64,000 nucleotides of DNA, from positions 502,048,594 through 502,112,593 of the forward strand of contig NC_064619.1 in the NCBI RefSeq assembly GCF_023898315.1, given 5' to 3'. This DNA comes from Schistocerca nitens (Eukaryota; Arthropoda; Insecta; Orthoptera; Acrididae). The notes beneath the pieces were generated by a model that saw nothing but the letters and a program-made list of their open reading frames with translations, was not told the DNA's origin and did not search any database. Shown here one piece after another: positions 46,620 through 57,310 of this stretch. Position numbers and translations under genes: made by a program. Each line of letters begins with the position of its first letter. The first letter of the stretch is position 1.

Positions 46620-47090
46620 TACACAATAGGACCGTAGATCAATAAAAATTAATTCAGCGTAATATTCATAACAGAGAGGTAGGACTCGATCATATTCGGT
46701 CCCAAAACCATTAATAAATGTCTGGGAGGTTTTACATAATTTAAATATCTAGGGGTAATATTAAGAAGCAATGTGAAGTGGGACGAATACATGAAATCAG
46801 TTGTAAGAAAGACGATTGGAAGTCTGATATTTGTTAGCAGATTCCTGAGAAAATTCAGCGTAAGTCTAAAAGAAGTTGTACAGGCAATCTGCCACCAGTT
46901 ATGGAGTGCTGTTCCAGCGTTTTGAGTTCTTATCAAGTAGCAATGATACTAGGCATCGACTGAATTCGTAGATGGGCTACTAGATCCATGAAAGCTAGGT
47001 ATATCTCATTATAAAATGTACCAGATATTCCCACAGAATTAAATGAAAATGTTCCACAGAACTTGTTACGTAAAATAAAAACTAACATCC
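46620..47090 (+). mobile_element. CR1/L2-like LINE fragment
   Basis: The plus frame around 46738-46920 reads FKYLGVILRSNVKWDEYMKS, then LIFVSRFLRKFSVSLKEVVQ. This corresponds to the RT-thumb segment (VKYLGVxxxxxLKWxxHI...RxLRKxS...KEV) seen in the element at 54.4-54.8 kb. No ends are defined. Confidence 0.6.
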
Positions 47091-47439
47091 ATCGTACAAC
47101 GTTTATGTTGGTAAATTTCTACTTTGTTGGTGAGTACCTTCACAGAAACGTAAATTACTTTCTAATATAATTCATATTAATATTATAATTTCATAATATT
47201 AAGTTGTTTCATTGTTTTAAATTGAAATGAAACGTATATTATTGATATATGAGACAAGCGAAATACCCCCAGTCTTCATGAAGAATGTAACAACTCCGAT
47301 TAGAAAGATGGTATGTGCTGACAGATGTTACTATTACCGTACCATCACTGTAATAAATCGTAGTTACAGAACTTGACATGAATTATTTACAGAACACTGA
47401 AAAAAACTCATGGAAGCTTATCTGATGGAGGAAATACAT

Positions 47440-47765
47440 GGCACTACGACTTATCTTAGAAGTTAAGTTGAAGAAGTGCTAGCCCAAGTTATAACATAAG
47501 AAGATTCAGAGAAAACTTTTGAAATATTGACTAGAATAAACTGTTTGAAGTAGCAGGTATAAAATAAGAGGAACAGAAAGTTGTTTACAGAAACCAGACT
47601 GCAGTTATAAGAGTCGAAGGACTTGAAAGAGAAGCAATGGTTGAGAATGGAATGAGGCAGGGTTATAGCCTATCCGCGATGTTATTCAATTTTTACGTTG
47701 ACAAGCAGTGGAGGAAACCTAAGAAATTGGGAAAAGGGATTAAAGTTCAGGAGAAGAAATAAAAC
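47440..47765 (+). mobile_element. RTE-like LINE family 1 fragment
   Basis: The sequence around 47600-47760 encodes YRNQTAVIRVEGLEREAMVE, then GMRQGYSLSAMLFNFYVD, matching the RQGCSLSPxLFNLY palm region of the other copies. Ends at gaagaaat just before the FADD region. Frames are broken. Confidence 0.65.
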
Positions 47766-47899
47766 ACATCGCGACCCATACACTTGTATAAGGTACTATC
47801 TGTTTCAAAAATTATGTTTTGTTCTGACGATGGCAATAGTCGAAAGGTCGTTGTAAGTAAAGAAATATTCTAGACGACCTTATTCACAAAACTAGCTTA

Positions 47900-48260
47900 G
47901 AAACCCCGCGTTGTCTATGTATGCATTTATTCCAGTTTTCTATTAGTCCAGCTCCTTCCTCACTCCTACCTCTGTCCATCTTCTCCTTCCCCTTCTCCTC
48001 TTCTCTGTCCATCTCCTCTTGCCACTTCTGTTCAACTCCTCCTTCCTCCTCCATATCCACCTCCTCCTCCACCCCTCTCTACCCAGCCCCCTCTCTTTAC
48101 CTATCTCTCCTCCCTCCTATTTCTATCCATTCCCCTATTCATGTCCTTCTCCATCTCTCCCTCTCGCTGACCATCTCCACCACCCTCTCACCATCGCGTT
48201 TTTCTCCACTTGCACCTCTCTCTGCCCGTATGTCTATCCCACTTTTCTCTTGTGTGCTGT
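47900..48260. repeat. Pyrimidine-rich degenerate repeat, tract 1
   Basis: Dense CT sequence with recurring units of the type ctctctgtccatctcctc and irregular period. The long ORFs it creates (up to 113 codons, serine/proline/leucine-rich) are composition artefacts. Confidence 0.8.
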
Positions 48261-49029
48261 AGACACAAATAGCTGAAGAAGTTCCACGGCCGTCTTACAC
48301 CGAATATAAGTGACATGTTTCACAGACATGTGTGTTCATCGAACTGAGGTTATCTGAAACATAAAACAACATAACACATTTAGTTAAACGAACCTTATGG
48401 CACAGCAATTAGCTGAGAATAACTGTTCGTACAATCTATACACTAAAGTGTTCAACAAATAAATCCAGCAAGGGTTGATGACTATGGCTCACTAATCCCA
48501 CTTTGTCTATACGTTCTGCAGACACAAATGGCAGACAGTGGTCCAAACCCGTCGTCCACCAAATGTGAGTCACATGTTTCTCAGACATGTCAGTTAGTCG
48601 AAAAGGGTATGTTCATAGCATCGACGTACCGCTTAGCTGACGTCACGCGTCCTTGGACGGTCATCTTACAATTATCAATAGTGAACGACTGAGGGTGAGT
48701 GCATGTGTAACGCATTAAGCTGGCGCAGTGAACATGCATGCCCCCTTGTGGGATGCGAAGGAGATGGTTGCTTAGTTGCGTGCAAAGAGATTATACCATG
48801 GCTTTCGAGTTTGAATCAAAGCATCACAAGGGTCAAGTATGTTACTTCATTGATATATTGTGCCAGAAGTAGAATCCTTAAAAATCATAAAAATTTGTGT
48901 ATGTATGTATGTTCTACGTCTCTCCCTAAACCACTGGGCCAACTTTGTCCAAACCGTTATCATTTATTGTCTGGAAATAATCACAATGGAGGTAAAAAGC
49001 GCCCACCTATCAAACGGTGGGGCCCTCTA
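48261..49029. other. Unassigned dispersed-repeat sequence between pyrimidine tracts
   Basis: Contains internally repeated phrases (for example catgtttcacagacatgt near 48313 and catgtttctcagacatgt near 48571), suggesting a duplicated segment of about 260 bp. No coding motif. Confidence 0.35.
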
Positions 49030-49330
49030 ATTCTATCTTTCCCCCACCCCCTCAATCTCCTCCTCCTCTTCACCCATCTCTTCCTCTTTCCCTTCTCCGT
49101 CCATTTCCTCATCCACCTCTCTGTTCACTTTATATCTCTCTGACTGCTTCTTCCCCCCCTCTCCCTCTTTCTGTCCATCTTCTCTTATTTCCTTTCTCTG
49201 TCCATTTCCTCTTCTCCCCTCTCTCTGTCCAGGCCCCCTATTTCTGTCCATCTCCTTCTCCTCCTATCTGTGCCTATCTCTTCCTTCCCCATCGCTCTCT
49301 GTCCATCTGTTCGTCCTCCTTCCTTTCCCC
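49030..49330. repeat. Pyrimidine-rich degenerate repeat, tract 2
   Basis: The same unit type as 47900-48260 (ctgtccatttcctcttctcc and variants). It is followed at 49400-49460 by accaaatttgactgaaatcg, a dispersed-repeat motif recurring in similar form at 50400-50450. Confidence 0.8.
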
Positions 49331-50133
49331 ACGCTATTACAATCACTGCAATAGGTGGCTGGCGGTTCTTACCCCTACAGTATTTCTTTCAATATTGTAA
49401 CTAACCTGTGTACCAAATTTGACTGAAATCGTTCCAGAGGTTTAAGTTTGAGCCTTTTTCCTGTGAATTTGTTCTCATACTCACATCAAATATATTTCAC
49501 ACATATTTAACAAACTTCACGCATATTTTTACACATATTTCACTGTATGTCTAGGGCATTTCGCCCTGCAAATTGATTTTCACGCAACTTAATGTTTATA
49601 ACATCATATCTCCTGAACTGTATGCTGCACAATGATATAATTTTGCGGTACATCCAGCGTTATATGTGGCTACTGTTTGCGAAATGTGGTGTGACCTGAG
49701 TGAGTAATAAAGAAGTAAAAAATTAAAACGTCGTGCGTGTTTCTCAAGCATTCAGTGATTTGACATTGTATCTTTTGAACTAAATGTCGTACAATGATGC
49801 AATTTTTCTGATTCATGAGTGGTATGTGTAACTACCGGCCACGAAATGTGTCACAAATACAGTTAGTAGGAAAGAATAAATAAATGAAAAAGTCATGGTT
49901 CATGTGGCAGCTTTACTTCATGAACAGCAAAACTGTGCTAAGAGGCAAAGTTCTATTCCTTTTCATCATTTTGTGGCTGCTGTCAGCGAGAAGATACATA
50001 AATATAAAGGTTTGAAATTATGAGCAAAGATTTTTTCAAGTCTCTAAATGATCTCACTCTCAAATATTGGATGACTAAATTATGGGTATTCTTGTGTCGT
50101 GGGCTAGACCCCCATCCCGACAGTTCGCTAGGT
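49331..50133. other. No gene recognised
   Basis: AT-rich DNA with repeat-like phrases (cacatatttcac variants). The 71-codon minus frame at 49983-50198 is a chance frame running into SINE A. Confidence 0.4.
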
Positions 50134-50146
50134 AGCTGGTTGTTAA

Positions 50147-50347
50147 CAAAATGGTTCAAATGGCTCTGAGCACTATGGGACTTACCTTCTGTGGTCATCA
50201 GTGCCCTAGAACGTAGAACTACTTATACCTAACTAACCTAAGGGCATCACACACATCAATGCCCGAGGCAGGATTCGAACCTGCGACCGTAGCGGTCACG
50301 CGGTTCCAGACTGAAACGCCTAGAACCGCACGGCCACAGTGGTCGGC
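50147..50347 (-). mobile_element. SINE A copy in the IR intron
   Basis: TSD agctggttgttaa at 50134-50146 and 50348-50360 (13 bp, perfect). Confidence 0.95.
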
Positions 50348-50455
50348 AGCTGGTTGTTAAATCCACAGTAATTCTTTATAGACAGTAAATAATATGTGTA
50401 CCAAGTTTGTATGCATTCGGTTCAGTGATTTAGAAGGAGATGTGGAATATTCATA

Positions 50456-50652
50456 TGGTTCAAATGGATCTGAGCACTATGGGACTCAACTGCTGAGGTC
50501 ATTAGTCCCCTAGAACTTAGAACTAGTTAAACCTAACTAACCTAAGTACATCACAAACATCCATGCCCGAGGCAGGATTCGAACCTGCGACCGTAGCGGT
50601 CTTGCGGTTCCAGACTGCAGCGCCTTTAACCGCACGGCCACTTCGGCCGGCC
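50456..50652 (-). mobile_element. SINE A copy in the IR intron
   Basis: TSDs ggaatattcata (50444-50455) and ggaatatacata (50653-50664). Shares the variant head of the 18112-18303 copy. Ends 21 bp before the T3 transposon. Confidence 0.94.
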
Positions 50653-50673
50653 GGAATATACATACATACGCTA

Positions 50674-51900
50674 TGTGATCAAAAGTATCCGGACACCTGG
50701 CTGGAAATGACTTACAAGATCGTGGCACCCTCCATCGGTAACGCTGTAATTCAATATGGTGTTGGTCCACCCTGAGACTTGATAACAACTTCCACTCTAT
50801 CAGACTTACGTTCAATCAGGTGCTGGAAAGTCTCTTGGAGAATGGCAACCCATACTTCACGGAGTGCTGCAATGAGGAGAGTTATCGATGACAGTCGGCG
50901 AGACTGGCACGAAGTCGGCGTTGCAAAACATTCCATAGGTGTTCTATAGGATTCAGGTCAGGAATCTGTCCAGGCCAGTACATTACAGGAATGTTATTGT
51001 CGTGTAAACAGTGCGCCACACGCCGTGCATTATGAACAGTTGCTCGATCGTGTTGAAAGATGCAAAAGATGCAATCGCCATCCCAGAATTGATCTTCAAC
51101 AGTAGGAATCAAGAAGGTGCTTAAAACATCGATGTAGGCGTGTGCTGTAATAGTGCTACGCAAATGAACAAGGGGTACAAGCCCCCTCCATAAAATACAC
51201 GACCAAACCACAATATTACCGCCTCCGAATTTTACTGTTGGGATTACACACATGCTGGCAGATGACGTTCACTGGGCAATCGCCATACCCACATCCTGCC
51301 ATCGGATCGCCACATTGTGTACTGTGATTCGTCACTACACTCAATGTTTTTCCGCTATTCAGTCGTCCAATGTTTAAATATCGTTTGGCATTTGCCGGCG
51401 TGATGTGTGGCTTATGAGCAGCCGCTAGTCCATGAAATCCAAGTTTCCTCACCTCCCGCCTAACTGTCATAGTAATAGCAGTGGATTCTGATGCAGTTTG
51501 GAATTCCTGTGTGATGGTCTGAGAGATGTCTGTCTATTACACATTACGACCCTCTTCAACTGTCGTCGGTCTATGTCAGTCAACAGACGATGTCGGCCTG
51601 TACGATTTTGTGCGGTATGTGTCCCTTCACATTTCCACTTCACTATCGCACTGGAAACATTGGACCTAGGGTCGTTTAGGAGTGTGGAAATCTCGCTTAC
51701 AGACGTATGACACTAGTGACACCCAATCATCTGACCACGTTCGAAGTCTGTGAGTTACGCGGAGCGCTCCATTCTGCTCTCTCACGATGTCTAATGACTA
51801 ATGAGGTCGCTGATATGGAGTACCTGGCACTAGGTGGCAGCACAATGCACCTAATATAAAACCGTATGTTTTTGGAGGTGTCCGGGTACTTTTGATCACA
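50674..51900 (-). mobile_element. Tc1-like transposon, family T3
   Basis: The 1227-bp element is flanked by TA (50672-50673, 51901-51902) with near-perfect 24-bp terminal inverted repeats: tgtgatcaaaagtatccgga plus cacc at the left, and tgtgatcaaaagtacccgga plus cacc at the right end read inward. A minus-strand transposase relic fills the interior. It lies within the IR intron, on the same strand as the gene. Confidence 0.93.
50882..51720 (-). pseudogene. Tc1-family transposase relic (T3)
   Basis: Coding pieces in minus-strand order: an N-terminal DNA-binding part near 51550-51720 (broken); 51216-51470 with MTVRREVRKLGFHGLAAAHK; then 50882-51253 with FGGGNIVVWSCILWRGLVPL, FQHDRATVHNARRV (second-motif region, usual form QQDNAPCHxAxxV), and IPDLNPIEHLWNVLQRRLRA (third motif, E of NPIE present). 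The second-motif aspartate is present as HDRA. Frameshifts and changed residues make it inactive. Confidence 0.88.
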
Positions 51901-52069
51901 TAGTATATGAAGTTGGGATCTGTAGCCCTTTGGTGATGTAAAATATCAAGTTTCTGACTCAATAGAGTCAAAAGAAACGGCCACTTATGTTACATATTTT
52001 AATACTTGCAAACTCTCTCATTAAAGCTATAGGGTACTTTTCTTCGACGTATAATCATGGAATTTGGCA

Positions 52070-52690
52070 AGAAGAACCCCCCCCCCCCCCCCCGAGTCCT
52101 TTTTGCATTCCCCTCCTCTGCCTTCCCCACTCCCTGACGCGTCTGCCCAGCACCCCCACCCCCCCAAACTCTTATCGGTCCTCTATTGGCTCCTTTCCCC
52201 CATTCCCCCCCTTCGTTTTTCCTCTCCTTCCCCCCTTTTTTTCAATCATTTGTACAGGTTCCCCCCACCTGCCCTCGGCTGCGGTATGTCATATTTGCCA
52301 ACTTTTTAGTGCAGTGTTCGAGTGAATGTTCAGTGTTGTTCGTCTTTCCAAAGTGTTGCAAAGAGAAATCATGCTGTCACTGGGTGTGAATTATATGTCT
52401 CGAACAGAAACCAGACTGTCCCCGTGTTTTTTTTAATTGTCTGTCTATTATTTTATCTGTCTGCTTCATATGTATTTTATTAGCATCATCATCCCATTGT
52501 TCTATGTCTTAAGTTCCCCGATTTTCTGCCATGTTACCATTTAAGTCTCCGATTTTATCGCCTGTTTTTATTATTTATTATCTTCATCCTTTTAAAACAA
52601 ATTCTGTAGGCTGAAGAGTGGCATACTAAGCTGCTGCCAGCCTGCCCCCTTCTGGGGGGTATCGAAACCCAATAAAGAAAAGAAAAAAAT
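52070..52690 (+). mobile_element. PolyA retroposon, family R copy 1
   Basis: A 5' pyrimidine-rich part (C run at 52078-52093, then Cs and Ts to 52260) is followed by an AT-rich part, the phrase ggctgaagagtggcatacta, then ctgctgccagcctgcccc and cgaaacccaataaagaaaag with an A-rich tail. The AATAAA signal plus A tail indicates a reverse-transcribed Pol II transcript or LINE 3' end. A second copy is inverted at 62742-63890. The 5' boundary is approximate. Confidence 0.6.
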
Positions 52691-53175
52691 TGGAAAGAAG
52701 GAAGGTTTGACAATAGAATTAAAGGGGAAGAATCAGGAGATTGTTAATTTGTAATTATCTGTCAAGAAAAAAAGTATTTCCTTTGTCATTTGTCATCCAA
52801 CTTCACAGTTGCATGAAAACATTCTTCAAAGTTCCTGGGGGTGATACGTTGCCAGTAAGTCATCGAGGTCCTCGAGTCCCGGAATAGATGAACTGTCTAC
52901 ATACATGTTGAGCTCTTACTGAACCTTGAGTGCGGGAGGCCTACTAGTACCTAGCCAATCTTTTTGTATTGTTATAAATAATTGAATTCATTTGGGCATG
53001 TCAAATTTCGCATGTTAAAAAATTCATATTAGCCAGTTTTAACAGCCTGTTAAATAATTTATCATTTCCAGGTGACGTCTTGTGCTCATTGTGGCCTGGC
53101 GTCTTATCACTAACGTTATTGGTACTCGCCCCTTCATGTTCGACGTCTCAGAAAGGCAACGCAGCCCATACATAC
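52691..53175. other. Intron sequence next to IR exon
   Basis: No repeat or gene recognised between the polyA retroposon tail and the IR exon donor at 53175. Confidence 0.5.
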
Positions 53176-53595
53176 CAGCGGCCTCCCTGAAGGAGCCCGG
53201 TAGCGCGGGTGCTGGACGTAGTAGTCTGCGAAGGACTGGCCGCTGACTGCCGCCCAGCCGTCCCCGGCCGCTACCAGGTCGTAGGCCTGTGGCCAGCGAT
53301 CGTGGCGCGCCACCAGCTTGTCCGCCAGCCGTTGCATGACGTCACCGTCCACGGCCTGTCGCAGGACGTTGCTGAATGGCGGGAACGCGAATATACTGTG
53401 CGAGATGCGGTCCACCTCCTCCAACGTGTCGGCGTCCGTCTGCTGCTTGGGCGATGCGAAGAAGCTCGCCAGCGAACCCTGGTAGCTGTTCGTCGCCACC
53501 AAGCCGAACACCAGCACCAGCGCCGCGCACATCCTCGCCGAGACTCGGCGTTCTCTTCTCCCACAGGGCGAACCAGTGAAGAACGTGGCAAACAC
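53176..53595 (-). CDS. Ionotropic receptor (IR), pore/TM and S2-lobe exon
   Basis: This exon is exactly 140 codons, phase 0 at both ends. The acceptor has a pyrimidine-rich run into AG (catctgcag|GTG) and the donor reads ctg|gtatgt. The order of parts is the IR signature: a pore-like stretch VFATFFTGSP at residues 1-10, a basic linker, a membrane helix at about 22-44, then NSYQGSLASFFASPK followed by DTLEEV. This corresponds to the family pattern of TM helix, Y-x-x-x-L, a short helix with a proline, then a conserved TLEE/TLEEL. Residues 62-140 continue as an S2 lobe. The next exon downstream is 40819-41172, giving an intron of about 12.0 kb full of transposons. Upstream exons (S1 lobe, TM1) were not found. 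No frameshift or stop is seen, so the gene may be functional. Confidence 0.7.
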
Positions 53596-53829
53596 CTGCA
53601 GATGAGGCCAAAGTCCTAAGCAACTCAGCGATATCTACTACTACATTTATACTCCGTAAGCCACCCAACGGTGAGTGGTGGAGGGCACTTTACGTGTCAC
53701 TGTCATTACCTCCCTTTCCTGTTTCAGTCGCGTATGGTTCGCGGGAAGAAGGACTGCCGGAAAGCCTCCGTGCGCGCTCTAATCTCTCTAATTTTACATT
53801 CGTGATCTCCTCGGGAGGTATACGTAGGG

Positions 53830-54079
53830 TGGTGGTGGTGGTTAGTGTTTAACGTCTCGTCGACAACGAGGTCATTAGAGACGGAGCGCAAGCTCGGGTT
53901 AGGGAAGGATTGGGAAGGAAATCGGCCGTGCCCTTTCAAAGGAACCATCCCGGCATTTGCCTGAAACGATTTAGGGAAATCACGGAAAGCCTAAATCAGG
54001 ATGGCCGGAGACGGGATTGAACCGTCGTCCTCCCGAATGCGAGTCCAGTGTGCTAACCACTGCGCCACCTCGCTCGGTA
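53830..54079 (-). mobile_element. SINE C copy inside CR1/L2-like LINE
   Basis: Reverse copy of SINE C with TSDs tatacgtaggg at 53819-53829 and 54080-54090. The junction bases fuse SINE and LINE frames in apparent ORFs. Confidence 0.95.
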
Positions 54080-54356
54080 TATACGTAGGGGGAACCAATT
54101 TACTCGATAGCTCATCCAGAAACACACCCTCTCTAAACCTGGACAGAAAGCTACACCGCGATGCAGAGCGCCTCTCTTGCAGAGTCTGCCACTTGTGTTT
54201 GCTAAACATCTCCGTAACGCTATCACGCTTACCAAATAACCCTGTGACGAAACGCGCCGCTCTTCTTTGGATCTTCTCTATCTCCTCTGTGAACCCGACA
54301 TGGTACGGATCCCACACTGATGAGCAATACTCAAGTATAGGTCGAACGAGTGTTTT

Positions 54357-54800
54357 TTAAGCCACCTCCTTTGCTGATGGACTACATTTTCTAAGGACTC
54401 TCCCAATGAATCTCAACCTGGCACGCGCCTTACCAACAGTTAATTGTATATGATCATTCCACTTCAAATCGTTCCGCACGCTTACTCCCAGATATTTTAC
54501 AGAAGTAACTGCTACCAGTGTTTGTTCCGCTATCCTATAATCATACAATAAAGGATCCTTCTTTCTATGTATTCGCAATACATTACATTTGTCTATCGTA
54601 AGGGTCAGTTGCCACTCCCTGCACCAAGTGCCTATCCGCTGCAGATCTTCCTGCATTTCGCTGCAATTTTCTAATGCTGCAACTTCTCTGTATACTACAG
54701 CATCATCCGCGAAAAGCCGCACGGAACTTCCGACACTATCTACTACGTCATTTACATATATTGTGAAAAGCAATTGGCCCATAACACTCCCCTGTGGCAC
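54357..54800 (-). pseudogene. RT C-terminal half of the CR1/L2-like LINE
   Basis: A 147-codon frame: MPQGSVMGQLLFTIYVNDVV (block 4, PQGSVLGPLLF), VRLFADDAVVYREVAALENC (catalytic FADD), WCREWQLTLTIDKCNVLRIH, and VKYLGVSVRNDLKWNDHIQL. The preceding segment 54800-54886 is out of frame with the N-terminal half. Confidence 0.87.
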
Positions 54801-54885
54801 GCCAGAGGCTACTTTAACGTCTGTAGACGTCTCTCCATTGAGAACAACTTGCTGTGTTCTGTTTTCTAAAAACTCTTCAATCCAG

Positions 54886-55431
54886 CTACACAGCTGGTCT
54901 GATATTCCGTAGGCTCTTTTTTTTTTTTTTTAACAGGCGACAGTGCGGAACTGTATCGAACGCCTTCCGGAAGTCAAGGAAAATGGCATCTACCTGGGAG
55001 CCTGTATCTAATATTTTCTGGGTCTCATGAACAAATGAAGCGAGTTGGGTCTCACACGATCGCTGTTTCCGGAATCCATGTTGATTTCTACAGAGTCGAT
55101 TCTGGGTTTCCAGAAATGACATGATACGTGAGCAAAAAATATGTTCTAAAATTCTACAACAGATTGATGTCAGAGATATAGGTCTATAGTTTTGCGCATC
55201 TGCTTGACGACCCTTCTTGAAAACTGGAACTACCTGTGCTCTTTTCCAATCATTTCTAACCTTCCGTTCCTTCAAAGACTTGCGGTACACGGCTGTTAGA
55301 AGGGGGACAATTTCTTTCGCGTACTCTGTGTAGAATCGAGGTGGTATCCCGTCACGTCCAATGGACTTTCCTCTGTTGAGTGATTTCAGTTGCTTTTCTA
55401 TTCCTTGGACACTTATTTCGATGTCAGCCAT
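54886..55431 (-). pseudogene. RT N-terminal half of the CR1/L2-like LINE
   Basis: A 181-codon frame with DGIPPRFYTEYAKEIVPLLT, DWKRAQVVPVFKKGRQADAQ, NYRPISLTSICCRILEHIFC, QHGFRKQRSCETQLASFVHE and IFLDFRKAFDTVPHCRLLKK. These are RT blocks 0-3 in canonical order, including the first catalytic aspartate (FLDF). The frame is lost at the poly-lysine run caused by the T tract. Confidence 0.87.
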
Positions 55432-56135
55432 TTTTTCGTTCGTGCCAGGATTTAGAGAAGGAACTGCAGTGCGGTCTTCCTCAGTGAACCAGCTTTGGAA
55501 AAAGGCGTTTAGTATTTTAGCTTTACGCGTGTCATCCTCTGTTTCAATGCCATTATCATCCCAGAGTGCCTGGATATGCTGTTTCGATCCACTTACTGAT
55601 TTAACGTAAGACCAGAACTTCCTAGGATTTTCTGTCTATTCGGTAGATAGAATTTTACTTTCGAATTCACTGAACACTTCACGCGTAGCCCTCGTTACGC
55701 TAACTTTGACATCGTTTAGCTTCTGTTTGTCTGAGAGGTTTTGGCTGCGTTTAAATTTGCAGTGAAGCTCTCTTTGCTTTCGCAGTAGTTTCCTAACTTT
55801 GTTGTTGAACCACGGTGGGTTTTTCCCGTCCCTCACAGTTTTACTCGGCACGTACCTGTCTAAAGCGCATTTTACGATTGCCTTGAACTTTTTCCATAAA
55901 CACTCAACATTGTCAGTGTCGGAACAGAAATTTTAGTTTTTATCTGTTAGGTAGTCTGAAATCTGCCTCCTATTACTCTTGCTAAACAGATAAACCTTCC
56001 TCCCTTTTTTTTATGTTCCTATTTACTTCCATATTCAGGGATGCTGCAACGGTCTTATGAGCATTGATTGCCTGTTCTGCGCTTACAGAGTCGAAAAGTT
56101 CGGGTCTGTTTGTTATCAGTAGGTCCAAGATCTAA

Positions 56136-56639
56136 GATCTCTTCCCGTGGGCGTTTTTGCGATGTATTGATATACTCTGCAGGCTCGCAAGGCTGCGAAT
56201 CGACAGCGGGCATGCAGTACTACCGTTACACATGTAGCCGTGTGCCAGAAGTCGTGAGATATCCGACAGAGCACGGTGAATTCACCCGTGGGTGGTAATG
56301 CAGCCAAGTCCTATGCGCATACGCTTTCGCACGTTTTCGGTACAAACTTAGCAAAGATGCACTAGCAGTCTCTAATTGCATGATTCACCTCAAGTTCTAT
56401 GCCTGCACTTCAGCCGAAATATTGCGGCAAGAAGTTGCCATCATCCAGCTGCAATACACATTGAAAAATTTAGGTAGGGTTCTTCATTTTGTCAGAACAA
56501 TTTACCTAAGAAGTAGCCGTTGGTGTAGATGGCGGAAAACCCCGATGCCGAAATTTCTTCTCGGCACACTGACACTTTTCTTCGATGAGTAGGACTTGCG
56601 TCGTAAATATATCTGTTGATTGTATGTGACTGTATGAAT
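56136..56639. other. No gene recognised
   Basis: A short GC-moderate stretch at 56116-56307 has 63-76-codon frames on both strands without a recognisable IR or other domain. It was checked specifically for upstream IR exons. Confidence 0.4.
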
Positions 56640-57310
56640 GAGTGTGCAGTTTATTTTTCTTCTTCTACTCCTTCTTCCTCTGCCTTTCACAAATCAGACC
56701 TTTCGGCCTGTTCTACCCTCAGTTCTATCATTTAACTGCCTCTGAGTAAATGTTGCAAAGCTTTCTTTCGAATCTCGACGTTCCTTCCAGTTTTATTTGT
56801 GTTCTCCTGTTTTGCTATTTACTGAAAATATATTCACTTGCTATCTTATGCTTTCATTACGTATCCTGCCTAACTTAGTGCATTTTTTGAATGCTAGGCT
56901 GAACATGGTTGAAACCTTTCCACTTAGTCACCCAAGATTCACTGCCATACAGTAGAACAGGTACAAAAAAATGGTTCAAATGGCTCTGAGCACTATGGGA
57001 CTCAACTGTTGTGGTCATTAGTCCCCTAGAACTTAGAACTACTTAAACCTAATTAACCTAAGGACATCACACACATCCATGCCCGAGGCAGGATTCGAAC
57101 CTGCGACCGTAGCAGTCGCACGGTTCCGGACTGCGCGCCTAGAACCGCGAGACCACCGCGGCCGGCAGAACAGGTACACTCACGACTTTATTGAATTCCA
57201 TTTTTCCTGTATTGATGTATTTTTAATCTTCTCTTTATAATGCCACATAAACTCTGATTTGTGTATAAGTTAATACATTCGTTAAACGTAATGAAGCTCA
57301 GTAGGTAATT
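56640..57310 (-). mobile_element. RTE-like LINE 3' fragment split by SINE A
   Basis: The minus strand around 56870-56960 and 57179-57250 reads like an RT C-terminal region, with the VPVLLYGSESWVTKWKGFNH-type motif (tgccatacagtagaacaggt on the plus strand). SINE A occupies 56966-57166. Frames are broken and ends unclear. Confidence 0.5.
56966..57166 (-). mobile_element. SINE A copy inside LINE fragment
   Basis: TSD agaacaggtaca at 56954-56965 and 57167-57178 (12 bp, perfect). Confidence 0.95.

Larger units (their letters stand above)
41173..53175 (-). other. Inferred 12-kb intron of the IR gene, loaded with transposons
   Basis: The intron lies between two phase-compatible IR exons and has GT (donor, 53175 downward) and AG (acceptor, ending at 41173) borders. 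It contains at least three SINE A copies, a CR1/L2-like LINE with an RTE insertion, further LINE scraps, a mariner-like scrap, a Tc1-like element, pyrimidine-rich tracts and a polyA retroposon. That the two exons belong to one transcript is inferred from phase, order and protein fit. Confidence 0.55.
53632..56135 (-). mobile_element. CR1/L2-like LINE, about 2.5 kb, split by SINE C
   Basis: Minus-strand order: the end of the endonuclease near 56030-56130 (LDLLITNRPELFDSVSAEQA), a connector at 55636-55851 (NPPWFNNKVRKLLRKQRELH), RT blocks 1-4 at 54886-55431, the palm and thumb at 54357-54800, and a tail region at 53991-54317. The 3' end is near 53632, with only a short remnant of a simple tail. 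A 16-T run at 54919-54934 shifts the RT frame. It lies immediately upstream of the IR exon, with only about 36 bp between. Confidence 0.8.

Noticed and set aside
47921..48276. Serine/proline/leucine-rich ORFs of 85-113 codons
   Set aside because: Composition artefacts of the polypyrimidine tract, present in several overlapping frames.
53209..53619. Plus-strand 136-codon ORF overlapping the IR exon
   Set aside because: Antisense shadow of the minus-strand IR frame, with no recognisable domain.
56116..56307. Candidate upstream IR exon (S1/TM1)
   Set aside because: The minus frame lacks IR S1 motifs and has no supported splice sites.
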